This document shows, in pieces, positions 33,811 through 42,204 of a DNA stretch of 64,000 nt. Below the pieces are notes generated by a model. It had not been told where the DNA came from. It saw only the letters and a program-made list of their open reading frames with translations, and ran no database searches. The stretch is from an uncultured Muribaculaceae bacterium (GTDB lineage: Bacteria; Bacteroidota; Bacteroidia; Bacteroidales; Muribaculaceae): the NCBI GenBank assembly GCA_947381945.1, contig CANCXM010000001.1, positions 156,500 to 220,499 of the forward strand, written 5' to 3'. The translations under genes were made by a program, and so were the position numbers. Numbering within the stretch: the first letter of the stretch is position 1; each line of letters begins with the position of its first letter.

Positions 33811-35655
33811 TTATCTGTTCGCTAAATCTTCGTAGAGTTTCTGAAGGATGGCGCGGCCCTTGCGTTCGCGTCCGGGGTCGGCTCCTTCGATGGCTTCGTC
33901 TGATACGTTGTCGACAATCGTCGAGCCGCGTTCGTCGGTCAGCATGAAGCCGTTGGTGTATGTGTGGAAAGAGAATGGTTCCTTATATGTGTCGGCGAGG
34001 ATGTCGCGGCTGAAGATGAATTCGTCGTGAGGGAGGTTCATCTGTCCCAACAGTGTGGCCGCGAGGTCGGTCTGGCTCATGATGGTGTCGATGCGTCCGC
34101 TCTCAGCCAAGGCTCCTCCGGTGAGGAGGATGGGGATATGGGCATATTTCTGACGCGACACGGGATTGTGGGAGGCATTGTAGCCGTGGTCAGCCACACA
34201 GATGATGAGCAGGTCGTCCCAGGCGGGAGTCTTCTTTATCCTGTCGACGAATTCGCCGAAGCAGTGGTCGGTGTAGGCGAATGAGTTCCCGACCTCGTCG
34301 TCGGGCAGCCGGTTGTAGGGGACGGTGAAAGGCTCGTGGGAGCTGAGGGTCTGGAAGGTCGTGAACCAGCGCTCTCTCTTACGGGTCTTTTCCATTATGT
34401 CGTCATAGATAAAGTCGAACATGTAGCCGTCCTGAATGCCCCATTTGCATGTCGGTGCGGATGTCGGGAAATCTTTCTGGCTGACGAGAGTGTCGTGGCC
34501 CGAGGCGAGGTAGTAGTCCGACTTGTGCATTATTGTCAGTTCGCCTCCGTGGACGGCGGTGGTGACATAGCCCTCCTCCTTCAACCTGCGAGGCAGGGCC
34601 GGGAGGTTGGGGAGTTTGCGGGTGTAGCGTATGACGCTCGTGGTCGGCTGTCCGAGGTAGCCGCTTAGTATGCAGACGAGTCCACGGTCAGTGCGGAAAC
34701 TTCCGGCTGTGCAGCGGGTGAAAAGGACGCCGCCGTCGTCGGCGATGCGGTCGAAGTTGACCGCCACATCCTTCTTCCCTCCGAGCGAGGGGACGAATTC
34801 CGCCCCGAGGCTTTCCCAGACCACAAGCAGGATGTTTGGCCTGTCGGTGCGCAGCAGTTTCTTTTCCGGAGTGCCGGAAGTCGGGAATAGCGGATTGAGG
34901 ATGTCGTCACATTCCTTTTCGTCAAAGAAGCGGAATTTGCCCTTGAATTCATCCTTAGTTCCAAGGGAGTAAATCATGTTGTAGGCCGGATTCAATGCCC
35001 AGTGGTTGAAAAACGGGGTTTTGCTGTAGTAGACCACACTCGGATTGTTCGGGCGGATTTTCAACCCGCGGATGATTACGAAAAGCAAGCCTGTCATTAC
35101 AGCCATGACGAGAAAGACGAGCAGACACTTCCACCATTCGAGCCAAGGGCCTGCAAGGAGGCCGGAAGAGCATTTCGCAGATATGAATTCCGCTCCTGCA
35201 AAGAAAATTCCGGCGCAGACAAACACCACTGAGAATGCAACGACGAGATATGCAGTCGACACGCTTGCGAAGGCTCCTTTGAGCGACCGCAGGTAGACGA
35301 ACACCGAGGCGTCAATCTTGTAGTTCCAGAATCGGTAGAGCAGGGTGTCGGCGATACAAATAAGCGCGACGGCAAGTGAGATGACGACATTGTAGACGGT
35401 CAGTACAACCCCGACGTTGAAACAGGGAAGCATGGTGTGGATTGCGCTGATGAGAAGTGGGAGTGCCGTGAGATATGAGGCTATGATGAGGTCCGACACA
35501 AGGCCGTGGGAATAGACCTGGCGGACATCCTTGAATGTGGTTTTTTCGGGGTTGACACTCCGGTTGTAAAGACCGAAAAGCGGTTTCTGCACGATTTCGA
35601 AAAATACAGTGCAGAAAACGAAATATATAATGGTGAAAAGAGCGAATCCAAACAT
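33811..35655 (-). CDS. LtaS-like alkaline phosphatase superfamily membrane enzyme, copy 2
   Basis: This 614-residue protein has the same layout as its neighbour: about five N-terminal helices (to about 200) and a sulfatase-fold domain. It has RPNILLVVWESLGAEFVPS, the nucleophile region AGSFRTDRGLVCILSG with Thr, AVHGGELTIMHKSDYY and the metal site VADHGYNASHNP. It is separated from copy 1 by 2 bp and from the GT9 gene by 6 bp, so all three are co-transcribed. The different nucleophile residue (Thr here, Ser in copy 1) suggests the two are not simple duplicates. Confidence 0.85.
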   Translation of the reverse strand: MFGFALFTIIYFVFCTVFFEIVQKPLFGLYNRSVNPEKTTFKDVRQVYSHGLVSDLIIASYLTALPLLISAIHTMLPCFNVGVVLTVYNVVISLAVALICIADTLLYRFWNYKIDASVFVYLRSLKGAFASVSTAYLVVAFSVVFVCAGIFFAGAEFISAKCSSGLLAGPWLEWWKCLLVFLVMAVMTGLLFVIIRGLKIRPNNPSVVYYSKTPFFNHWALNPAYNMIYSLGTKDEFKGKFRFFDEKECDDILNPLFPTSGTPEKKLLRTDRPNILLVVWESLGAEFVPSLGGKKDVAVNFDRIADDGGVLFTRCTAGSFRTDRGLVCILSGYLGQPTTSVIRYTRKLPNLPALPRRLKEEGYVTTAVHGGELTIMHKSDYYLASGHDTLVSQKDFPTSAPTCKWGIQDGYMFDFIYDDIMEKTRKRERWFTTFQTLSSHEPFTVPYNRLPDDEVGNSFAYTDHCFGEFVDRIKKTPAWDDLLIICVADHGYNASHNPVSRQKYAHIPILLTGGALAESGRIDTIMSQTDLAATLLGQMNLPHDEFIFSRDILADTYKEPFSFHTYTNGFMLTDERGSTIVDNVSDEAIEGADPGRERKGRAILQKLYEDLANR

Positions 35656-35661
35656 GCAAGA

Positions 35662-36675
35662 TTATTTTTTGCCTGTGACTTGTCTGACTTTTTCGACGAT
35701 GATGTCGGGGGATAGTTTGCGCATACAGTCGAAATGGCCCTTCGGACATTCCGGGGAGCCGCCGACGGTGCATGGCTGACAAGGTATGTCGAGGTATACG
35801 GCGCGGTCGGCCGTCTGTCCGTAGCCCATGAATCCGCAGGCCGGTATGGTGCTTCCCCAGATGCTGATGACCGGGGTACCGGCGAGTGCGGCCATGTGTT
35901 GGTTGGACGAGTCCATGCTTATCATTACATTCATGGCCCCCATGAGCGCGATTTCATCTTCAAGGGGATAGGTGCCCGCGAGAGAGGTGCAGTTCTCGGC
36001 TTTTGCTGCCCATTTTTGCAACTCTTCAGCTTCGGCTCCGCGTCCGCCGAAAAGATAGATGTGATAGCCCTCCGCACTGAGTTTGCTGATGACTTCCTGC
36101 ATCATTTCTGCCGGGTAGGTCTTGTTGAAATAGCGTGCGAACGGGGCTATGCCTATGGCCGGACGGGCCGGTTCAAATGGCAAAGTCGGAGTGGAGTTTT
36201 CGTAAAGGCTTTTGAACGTCAGTTCTATCGGGTAGCCAAGGCGCGCGAACACCGAGGCATAGCGGTCGATGAAGGCCGGTTGCGCCTCTCCGGTGCGGAA
36301 CAGTTCCTTACGCTTGTCGCGCATCTTGTCGACCATCTCGACTTTCACGCCACGCAGACGGAAGTAGTTGTCGATAATCCATGAACGGAGCACGTTGTGG
36401 AGGTCGGCAACATAGTCCGGTTTCAGCTTGCCGAGGCGTTTGAGGAGTTTCAATGTGCCTGGGACACCTTTGTACTCTCCCTTGAAATCAATGCCAATGA
36501 CATTGACATTGGCAGGGGGATTTATGAAAAGACGTGCGAAGAAGGGGCGTGTCACCACGTCGATTTTCAGAGCCGGATAGCGCAAGGCGAGGGAGTAGAT
36601 GGCCGGAACGGTCATTGCAACGTCGCCGAGAGCCGACAGGCGGATTATCAGTATGCGTTTCTCTTCGTTTGCCAT
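35662..36675 (-). CDS. ADP-heptose:LPS heptosyltransferase-like glycosyltransferase (GT9)
   Basis: This 337-residue GT-B enzyme starts MANEEKRILIIRLSALGDVAMTVPAIYSLALRYP, the classic GT9 opening. It has ADLHNVLRSWIID, the C-terminal nucleotide-sugar segment with IGIAPFARYFNKTYP, and SMDSSNQHMAALAGTPVISIWGST. It adds heptose or a related sugar to the LPS core in the cytoplasm. ATG 36675 is chosen: the frame stays open 19 codons upstream, but that stretch is made of the intergenic (GAGTTTT)n repeat and reads as a meaningless SKLKTQNSKLSQ. Confidence 0.88.
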   Translation of the reverse strand: MANEEKRILIIRLSALGDVAMTVPAIYSLALRYPALKIDVVTRPFFARLFINPPANVNVIGIDFKGEYKGVPGTLKLLKRLGKLKPDYVADLHNVLRSWIIDNYFRLRGVKVEMVDKMRDKRKELFRTGEAQPAFIDRYASVFARLGYPIELTFKSLYENSTPTLPFEPARPAIGIAPFARYFNKTYPAEMMQEVISKLSAEGYHIYLFGGRGAEAEELQKWAAKAENCTSLAGTYPLEDEIALMGAMNVMISMDSSNQHMAALAGTPVISIWGSTIPACGFMGYGQTADRAVYLDIPCQPCTVGGSPECPKGHFDCMRKLSPDIIVEKVRQVTGKK

Positions 36676-36799
36676 TTGGGAGAGTTTTGAGTTTTGAGTT
36701 TTGAGTTTTGAGTTGTGAGGGCTGTCCGGCATACCAATTGTGTGGTCTGTCCGGCATACGCGCTGCAGCGCGTCCCTACAATGCAGATATGTTGTATGA
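36676..36799. repeat. Intergenic heptamer tandem repeat and a GC-rich palindrome
   Basis: GAGTTTT is repeated about five times at 36682-36717. CTGTCCGGCATAC occurs twice (36722 and 36748). The palindrome ACGCGCTGCAGCGCGT (36758-36773) is followed by CCCTACA, the same border as the palindromes at 208-233 and 2043-2068, so it looks like a divergent member of that family. Confidence 0.7.
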
Positions 36800-37786
36800 T
36801 CAGTGCAACTGACCGGTGAGGCGGAAATAACGGGCTGCGGTCAGACGTGCTATCAGGAGTTCGCGTTCGCGGTCACGGAATTCATCGACGTAGGCGTGGG
36901 CGTGTTCAATGATTGCCTCCGCTTTCTCAGGGTGAGCGATGTAGTATTCCAGTTTCTCGATGAGGTCGGAGTAGTCCGGTTTTATCTCGATGTAATGGTA
37001 ATCCGGGATGAGTTTTCCCTCCATGAACCATGATTCTATGCGGGGACGCGGCATGACAGCCACAGAGTTGGACGACATCACCCATTTCAGATTGGTCGCC
37101 ACATCGTGGCCTTCGATGCTTGCAATGAATTTGTAGTCGAGCTGCTCCTCCATCGGGACGTAGGGCTTGATGAAACGCGGGTCGGCCGCATCCTTATTGA
37201 TTTGGCCAATGTCACACATCGGATGGTCGATGTATTTTTCGAGCATGAGTGAGCGCTGGGGCTGACAGCGGACCACGTTGCGGAAAATCATCATGTCCTT
37301 CTTGTCCCTGAAGCGGCGGGTGTCGGTGATGAAGCGGAAATGGCGCACCTTGTTGAGCGGCATCAGGACGGTGTTGCTTTTGCCGTTGGTGATGGGGCGC
37401 GCTTTGGCAAATGTCACGGTCGGGAAGTCCCAATCGACGTCTCCGAATTTATATGTGAAACGGCATCTGTCGGGAAAACAGCGCACACACTCGTAGAGGT
37501 CAAAGAAATATGTGGTCAGCTTGTGTTTGGCTTTCCACGGGAAGTGGAAGTCGCCGACACTCACGGCTTCCGACTCATTGATTTTCGCACCCTCTCCGCA
37601 GCGGGCATAGTAGTCCACGCGTCGGTCAATCGCCTCAAGCTCCTTGGAGCTGAGACGATTGACATCGAAGCGGTAGATTGCGCGGAAAAGGGCATCAGGC
37701 ATGAAGTAGCGGGAGAAATTTCCCGTGAAGAATGAGATGCGCTGATAGCCTTTTATGAGGGAGCGGAAATCTGTGCGGATTCTCAT
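36800..37786 (-). CDS. CAP10/GT90-like glycosyltransferase, LPS-modifying
   Basis: This 328-residue cytoplasmic protein resembles the LpsA/CAP10 glycosyltransferase 90 family. It has FTYKFGDVDWDFPTVTFAKARPI, MPLNKVRHFRF, then LDYKFIASIEGHDVATNLKWVMSSNSVAVMPRPRIESWFMEGKLIPDYHYIEIKPDYSDL. The latter block (EGxDVATNLKWxMSSNSV and WFMEGxLxPxxHYIxxxxD) is typical of the family, which adds a sugar such as xylose or galactose to LPS core. It lies 7 bp upstream of the kdsB stop, in the same transcription direction, and is probably part of the same unit. Confidence 0.82.
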   Translation of the reverse strand: MRIRTDFRSLIKGYQRISFFTGNFSRYFMPDALFRAIYRFDVNRLSSKELEAIDRRVDYYARCGEGAKINESEAVSVGDFHFPWKAKHKLTTYFFDLYECVRCFPDRCRFTYKFGDVDWDFPTVTFAKARPITNGKSNTVLMPLNKVRHFRFITDTRRFRDKKDMMIFRNVVRCQPQRSLMLEKYIDHPMCDIGQINKDAADPRFIKPYVPMEEQLDYKFIASIEGHDVATNLKWVMSSNSVAVMPRPRIESWFMEGKLIPDYHYIEIKPDYSDLIEKLEYYIAHPEKAEAIIEHAHAYVDEFRDRERELLIARLTAARYFRLTGQLH

Positions 37787-37793
37787 TGGCTGA

Positions 37794-38525
37794 CTACTTG
37801 TTAAGTTCCTTCAGATATGCCTCGACACCGTCAATGTCCTTGCGGTTGTCGACCGAGAGCGATTTGCAGTGGCAGTTGTAGTAGTAGATGGGCTTGTGGT
37901 TTTCGAGGAAGCGGAAAGAGTCGTTTTCCTCGATTTTCTCGATGGGGCCGCGCGGAGTGTTGTGGTAGAAGTCAAGAGCCTTGCGTGTGAATGCTCCGAC
38001 GCCTACGAATTTGTGGAACACATAGTCCATCGCTCCCTTGGGATAGGGGATGGGGCTGCGCGAGATGAAGAGGCAGCGGTCATCCTTAGCGGTGACGATT
38101 TTCAGATTTGTGGCATCGACAACCTCGACAGGGTTTGTGAAGTCGGTCATGAGGTTGCTGACATAGAAGTCGTCGGCTTTCAGGTCGGCGGGGATGCACT
38201 GTATGATGGCATCGCGGGTGAGCAAAGGCTCGTCGCCGTTGACCATCACATAGAGGTCTGCGTCGATGCGGGTTGAAACCTCGTAGAGGCGTTCGGTGGC
38301 CGTGTCGTGGTCCGAACGGGTCATCACAACCTTTGCTCCGAAGGATTCGGCTGCGGCCTTGATCTTTTCGCTGTCGGTAGCGACATAGACCTCTTCAAAC
38401 ATTTCCACTTCCTTGCAGTGGTCATAGACCCATTGGATCATGGGCTTTCCGCAGATGAGCGCGAGGGGCTTTTCAAAGAAGCGGCTTGATTCGGCACGGG
38501 CCGGAATCACACAGATTATTTTCAT
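37794..38525 (-). CDS. kdsB: CMP-Kdo synthetase (3-deoxy-manno-octulosonate cytidylyltransferase)
   Basis: This 243-residue cytidylyltransferase would activate Kdo with CTP for lipid A core assembly. It starts MKIICVIPARAESSRFFEKPLALICGKPMIQWVYDHC and has EVYVATDSEKI, MTRSDHDTATERLYE, VMVNGDEPLLT and ISRSPIPYPKG. It is less typical than most KdsB sequences (FFEKPL replaces the usual LPGKPL), so a related nonulosonate-type substrate cannot be excluded. The waaA and lpxL genes just upstream favour Kdo. Confidence 0.82.
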   Translation of the reverse strand: MKIICVIPARAESSRFFEKPLALICGKPMIQWVYDHCKEVEMFEEVYVATDSEKIKAAAESFGAKVVMTRSDHDTATERLYEVSTRIDADLYVMVNGDEPLLTRDAIIQCIPADLKADDFYVSNLMTDFTNPVEVVDATNLKIVTAKDDRCLFISRSPIPYPKGAMDYVFHKFVGVGAFTRKALDFYHNTPRGPIEKIEENDSFRFLENHKPIYYYNCHCKSLSVDNRKDIDGVEAYLKELNK

Positions 38526-38579
38526 TTTGCAGGAGTTACGGGTTAAAAAAGTATAGTTGTTGAAATTCAGATTGACGAT

Positions 38580-39452
38580 TTATTTATATTTCCATCGGCG
38601 ATGTGACCACAGCCACAGGCCGGGACGGCGGCGGATGGTTTCCTCAAGCATCTCCATGTAGCGGCGGGTGTAGGGCGATTCTTCAGTCATGTCTGACGGC
38701 TTTATCTCCTTGATGGTGAAATGATAGTGGCCGCGCTTTGGTTTCTCGACATCGAGGTAGAGATAGGCGGCGTTGATGCGGTTGCCGATTTCTTCTCCAC
38801 CGGGGCTGAAGGGGGTTATCTGGTTGAGGAATGTGGTGCGGTGGTGGGAGACGGAGATGTTGGCACGGTGGTCCGAGATGAATCCGGTGATGAATTTCCG
38901 GCCTTCGTTGCGCCAGCGTATCAATGTGCGGAACACCTGTTTCTGCGGCACCGACACCGGGTTGAAGCGGGAACGCACTTTGAGCATCAGCCGGTCAAAG
39001 GCTTTGTCGTGGAGAGGCTTGTAGACCTGTGCGCAGAATTCAGGGGCGTTGAAATGACGGACTATGGCGGGAACCCACTCCCAGTTTGCATAGTGACCGA
39101 GATAGAGCACAACCGGATGTCCCTCTCCGATGAGACGGTCGACGATTTCGCCTCCTGTGACCTTGATGCGCTTGTCGACTTCACGGTCACTCATATTGAG
39201 AAGTTTGACGGTCTCTACAATATTGTCGGTGAATTGCCGGTAAAAGTCCTTTTCAATTTCACAAAGTTCCTTCTCGTCTTTTTCGGGGAAGGAATTGCGG
39301 AGATTCTGCCTCACAATTTTGCGGCGGTATTTCATCCCTTTTGCAAGGATGAGATACAGGAAGTCACTGATGCCGTAGAGAACGGGGAAGGGGAGCAGGG
39401 AGAGTGCGCCGAATGTCCCGCGGTAGAGAGCATATTTCAGTTTTTCGCGCAT
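38580..39452 (-). CDS. Lipid A biosynthesis acyltransferase (LpxL/HtrB family)
   Basis: This 290-residue membrane-associated enzyme transfers a secondary acyl chain to lipid A or a precursor. An N-terminal hydrophobic segment (about 10-40) is followed by KYRRKIVRQNLRNSFPEK, then the catalytic HxxxxE block in VLYLGHYANWEW near residue 120, and PKRGHYHFTIKEIKP. The C-terminal RRPGLWLWSHRRWK is the classic family ending. It overlaps waaA by 16 bp and is followed by kdsB. Confidence 0.88.
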   Translation of the reverse strand: MREKLKYALYRGTFGALSLLPFPVLYGISDFLYLILAKGMKYRRKIVRQNLRNSFPEKDEKELCEIEKDFYRQFTDNIVETVKLLNMSDREVDKRIKVTGGEIVDRLIGEGHPVVLYLGHYANWEWVPAIVRHFNAPEFCAQVYKPLHDKAFDRLMLKVRSRFNPVSVPQKQVFRTLIRWRNEGRKFITGFISDHRANISVSHHRTTFLNQITPFSPGGEEIGNRINAAYLYLDVEKPKRGHYHFTIKEIKPSDMTEESPYTRRYMEMLEETIRRRPGLWLWSHRRWKYK

Positions 39453-40714
39453 AGTTCCTCTTGGATTTTGTTGACTACTCGCCGGGTGGCACCGGCATTT
39501 TTGCTTACATAGAAGGCCGCTTTCTCGGCAATTTCGCGGAGCCGGGCATCGTTGTCCTTAAGACTGCTGAACCATTTGTCGAGCTCTTCGGGAGTTGCGG
39601 TGATGTTGCCTATTCCAAGTTCCATCATTTCGCGTGTGACCACCTTGCGCTTGACATTTGGCCCGAAAGCGACAGGCAAACCGTAGACCGCAGGCTCGAT
39701 GACACTGTGGAGGAGCTTGGTGAAGCCACCCCCGACGTAGGCCCATGTCGCGTAGCGGTAGATGTAGGCCAAAGCTCCGACAAAGTCTATCACCAACACC
39801 TGTGCGTCCTTGAAATCCGTATGCTTGTCACATTTGGAGTAGAAAAGCATCTTGCCTTCCAGTTTCTCTTCAAGGTGACGGAGGATTGAAGGTGAGATTT
39901 CGTGGGGGACTATGATGAAGCGGGTGTCGCGGTGTTTGTTGGCGAGCTGTGTCACCATTTCCAGGTCCTCGTCGTCGTGGAGGCTTCCTGCGATAAAGAC
40001 CTTGTGGTGGTCGGTGAATTGCTCGACAATTTTGTCTTTCCACGGCGTGGAGGCGACGAGTGTGACATTGTCGAAGAGCGGGTCGCCGTTGACTGTCACA
40101 TTATCGATTCCGAGACTTTCGAGCAGTTTGCGTGATTCATCGTTCAGAACGAAAATCTCCTTGAAACATCCGATGCTTTTGCGGTAGAGCTTGCCATACC
40201 ATTTGAAGAATGCACTGTCCTTGCGGATGACGGATGATACGAGATAGGCTGGGATGGCGCGCCGGTGCAGCTCGTTGAGATAGCAGTGCCAGTATTCGGA
40301 GACCATGAAGACTGCGCAGTCGGGGCGCAGGAGGTCGAGAAAACGGTTGACATTGGCCGAGGTGTCGAAGGGAAGATAGAGCACTGCGTCCACTCCCGCC
40401 GGAAGTTTATTTTTCAGCGCTTCATAGCCGGTCGGGGAGAAGAAGGTCAGGACTATGTTGCAGTCGCAGCTTTCCTTAAGTAGGTTGATAATCGGACGGG
40501 CTATGCCGAATTCGCCCAACGAAGCGGCGTGGATCCATACCGTCGGCCGGTTCCGGTCAAGATTGCCGAGAATACTTTCAGCTTCGCGCAACGCTTGTTT
40601 CTGCCCGCGCGCGAAGCGGATGAACTTCGACGGCTTCTCGCCTCGCACAGTGCCGGCGATTGTCAGCAGTGCGCGACGTCCCATTCTCATTCCTAAATCG
40701 TATATCTCAAGCAT
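39437..40714 (-). CDS. waaA: 3-deoxy-D-manno-octulosonic acid transferase (Kdo transferase)
   Basis: This 425-residue GT-B enzyme adds Kdo to lipid IVA. It has an N-terminal hydrophobic start and WIHAASLGEFGIARPIINLL (the WxHAxSxGE motif), NIVLTFFSPTGYE, and YLVSSVIRKDSAFFKWYGKLYR. The C-terminal nucleotide-sugar region is FIAGSLHDDEDLEMV, YIYRYATWAYVGGGFTKLLHSVIEPAVYGLPVAFGPN. It is the first gene of the kdsB-lpxL-waaA group and has a promoter that overlaps a divergent promoter of the B3/4 gene. Confidence 0.93.
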   Translation of the reverse strand: MLEIYDLGMRMGRRALLTIAGTVRGEKPSKFIRFARGQKQALREAESILGNLDRNRPTVWIHAASLGEFGIARPIINLLKESCDCNIVLTFFSPTGYEALKNKLPAGVDAVLYLPFDTSANVNRFLDLLRPDCAVFMVSEYWHCYLNELHRRAIPAYLVSSVIRKDSAFFKWYGKLYRKSIGCFKEIFVLNDESRKLLESLGIDNVTVNGDPLFDNVTLVASTPWKDKIVEQFTDHHKVFIAGSLHDDEDLEMVTQLANKHRDTRFIIVPHEISPSILRHLEEKLEGKMLFYSKCDKHTDFKDAQVLVIDFVGALAYIYRYATWAYVGGGFTKLLHSVIEPAVYGLPVAFGPNVKRKVVTREMMELGIGNITATPEELDKWFSSLKDNDARLREIAEKAAFYVSKNAGATRRVVNKIQEELCAKN

Positions 40715-40803
40715 AGAGTCCGGTCGGTAGGTGGGTAGTGAAATGTATGGCTTTTCGCCGCTTTTCGCATTGAAAAACGGAAGAGAAGCCTCATTTTAGA
40801 GCG

Positions 40804-40836
40804 CAAAATTACGATAAATGTTTGAATTAATTCAAT
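40804..40836 (-). promoter_or_regulatory. Promoter of the waaA operon
   Basis: On the minus strand a TTGA -33-like element (40835-40832) and TAATTTTG (40811-40804) are about 21 bp apart. It overlaps a promoter of the opposite strand. Confidence 0.5.
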
Positions 40837-40854
40837 AAAAATGTTCTAATTTTG
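40821..40854 (+). promoter_or_regulatory. Promoter of the B3/4 gene
   Basis: TTTG (40821-40824) and TAATTTTG (40847-40854) are 22 bp apart. The -7 lies just before the ATG at 40879, which supports that start. Confidence 0.6.
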
Positions 40855-40878
40855 CATCTGAATCACCGACATGCTTAT

Positions 40879-41550
40879 ATGGAAATCAGATTTGAACCGA
40901 TAATAGGCGAGATTGCGCCCGAACTGCAGGTTGTTGCCATCGAGGCTACAGTGGTAAATAAGCCCACTCCTGACGAACTTTGGGCTCTCATTGACCGCGC
41001 CGCATCGGATCTCCGCGAAGTGACGGAGCTTTCCGACATAAACAAACGTCCCGGAATCAAAGCCACCCGTGAGGCTTACAAGGCTTGCGGAAAGGAACCG
41101 AACCGCTACCGTCCGTCGGCCGAGGCGCTTTCGCGCCGTGCCGTGAAGGGGATGGAACTATATCGCATCAATACCCTGGTTGACCTCATCAATCTCGTGT
41201 CTCTGCAATCGGGCTATTCCATCGGAGGTTTCGATGCCGGCAAGATTGACGGCGACGTGATGACTCTCGGCGTGGGACGCGAGGGGGAACCGTTCGATGG
41301 TATAGGCCGCGGAGAGCTTAACATCGCGAACATGCCTGTCTATCGCGACGGCACAGGTGGCGTCGGTACGCCGACGAGCGACAATGAGCGCACGAAACTC
41401 GACATCGATACCACCCGTCTGCTCATCTGTATCAATATCTATGGCATTGAGATGCCTGTCGATGATGTCGTCGCCTTCACTGTCGCGCTTCTTGAGAAGT
41501 ATGCCGATGCGACAGACATTTCGGTCAATATGTATAAACCTAATCTTTAA
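40879..41550 (+). CDS. B3/4 (tRNA-binding/editing-like) domain protein
   Basis: This 223-residue protein starts MEIRFEPIIGEIAPELQVVAIEATVV. It contains the B3/B4 domain known from the beta chain of phenylalanyl-tRNA synthetase, here as a free protein: SDINKRPGIKATREAYKACGKEPNRYRPSAEALSRRAVKG followed by LYRINTLVDLINLVSLQSGYSIGGFDAGKI. Free B3/4 proteins may edit mischarged tRNAs, but this is not established. The start chosen is nine codons inside the longest frame, because the -7 element would otherwise lie within the coding sequence. The next gene follows after 8 bp. Confidence 0.85.
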   Translation: MEIRFEPIIGEIAPELQVVAIEATVVNKPTPDELWALIDRAASDLREVTELSDINKRPGIKATREAYKACGKEPNRYRPSAEALSRRAVKGMELYRINTLVDLINLVSLQSGYSIGGFDAGKIDGDVMTLGVGREGEPFDGIGRGELNIANMPVYRDGTGGVGTPTSDNERTKLDIDTTRLLICINIYGIEMPVDDVVAFTVALLEKYADATDISVNMYKPNL

Positions 41551-41558
41551 CATATTCC

Positions 41559-42191
41559 ATGCCCATGAAGACTCTAAGGATGTATCCGACCAGCATTAAT
41601 GAACGCTATCTTGACGAGGCTGTCGATTGTCTGAAAGATGGCGGTGTCATCATCTATCCGACCGACACACTCTATGCAATCGGCTGCGATGCCCTCAACA
41701 ATTCGGCGATTGAGCGCCTGTGTAAGATAAAGGGTGTCAACCCGCAGAAGCAGACCCTGTCGGTGGTGTGCGACGGAATATCAATGGCGAGCGAGTATGC
41801 CCGCATCGACAATGAGGCATTCCGCATCCTCCGTGCCAATCTTCCGGGTCCGTTCACATTCATTCTTCCTGCTGCCACATCCCTCCCGAAAGTGTTCAAG
41901 GGACGTAAGGAGGTGGGCATACGAGTGCCGGATAATTCTATCACGAGAGCGATTGCCGAGCGTCTCGGTCATCCGATACTTTCTTCGTCGCTTAAGGTTG
42001 ACGATGAAATTCCGGAATTTGATGCTCATGAGCTTGCTAACGCATTTGAAGGAGTGGCCTCGCTGCTGATTGACGACGGAGAGAGTGGCAACGGAGATTC
42101 CGGTTGGATTCCGGGACCGTCGACTGTGGTAGACCTTACCGACAGTTCATCCCCTGAAATCATCCGCGAGGGACGGGGCGAACTGCAATAA
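41559..42191 (+). CDS. tsaC: L-threonylcarbamoyladenylate synthase (YrdC/Sua5 family)
   Basis: This 210-residue cytoplasmic enzyme makes threonylcarbamoyl-AMP for the t6A modification of tRNAs that read ANN codons. The YrdC fold shows GGVIIYPTDTLYAIGCDALNNSAIERLCKIKG, RILRANLPGPFTFILPA, VGIRVPDNSITRAIAERLGHPILSSS and GPSTVVDLT. No C-terminal Sua5 domain is present. It lies 8 bp after the B3/4 gene and 13 bp before the FemAB-like gene, so the three are probably one operon. A start two codons later is possible. Confidence 0.9.
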   Translation: MPMKTLRMYPTSINERYLDEAVDCLKDGGVIIYPTDTLYAIGCDALNNSAIERLCKIKGVNPQKQTLSVVCDGISMASEYARIDNEAFRILRANLPGPFTFILPAATSLPKVFKGRKEVGIRVPDNSITRAIAERLGHPILSSSLKVDDEIPEFDAHELANAFEGVASLLIDDGESGNGDSGWIPGPSTVVDLTDSSSPEIIREGRGELQ

Positions 42192-42204
42192 GCAAACAGA
42201 AGTT

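Noticed and set aside
36676..36732. A longer N terminus for the GT9 protein
   Set aside because: The extra 19 residues come from the GAGTTTT tandem repeat; family members start at MANEEKRILIIRLS-like sequence.
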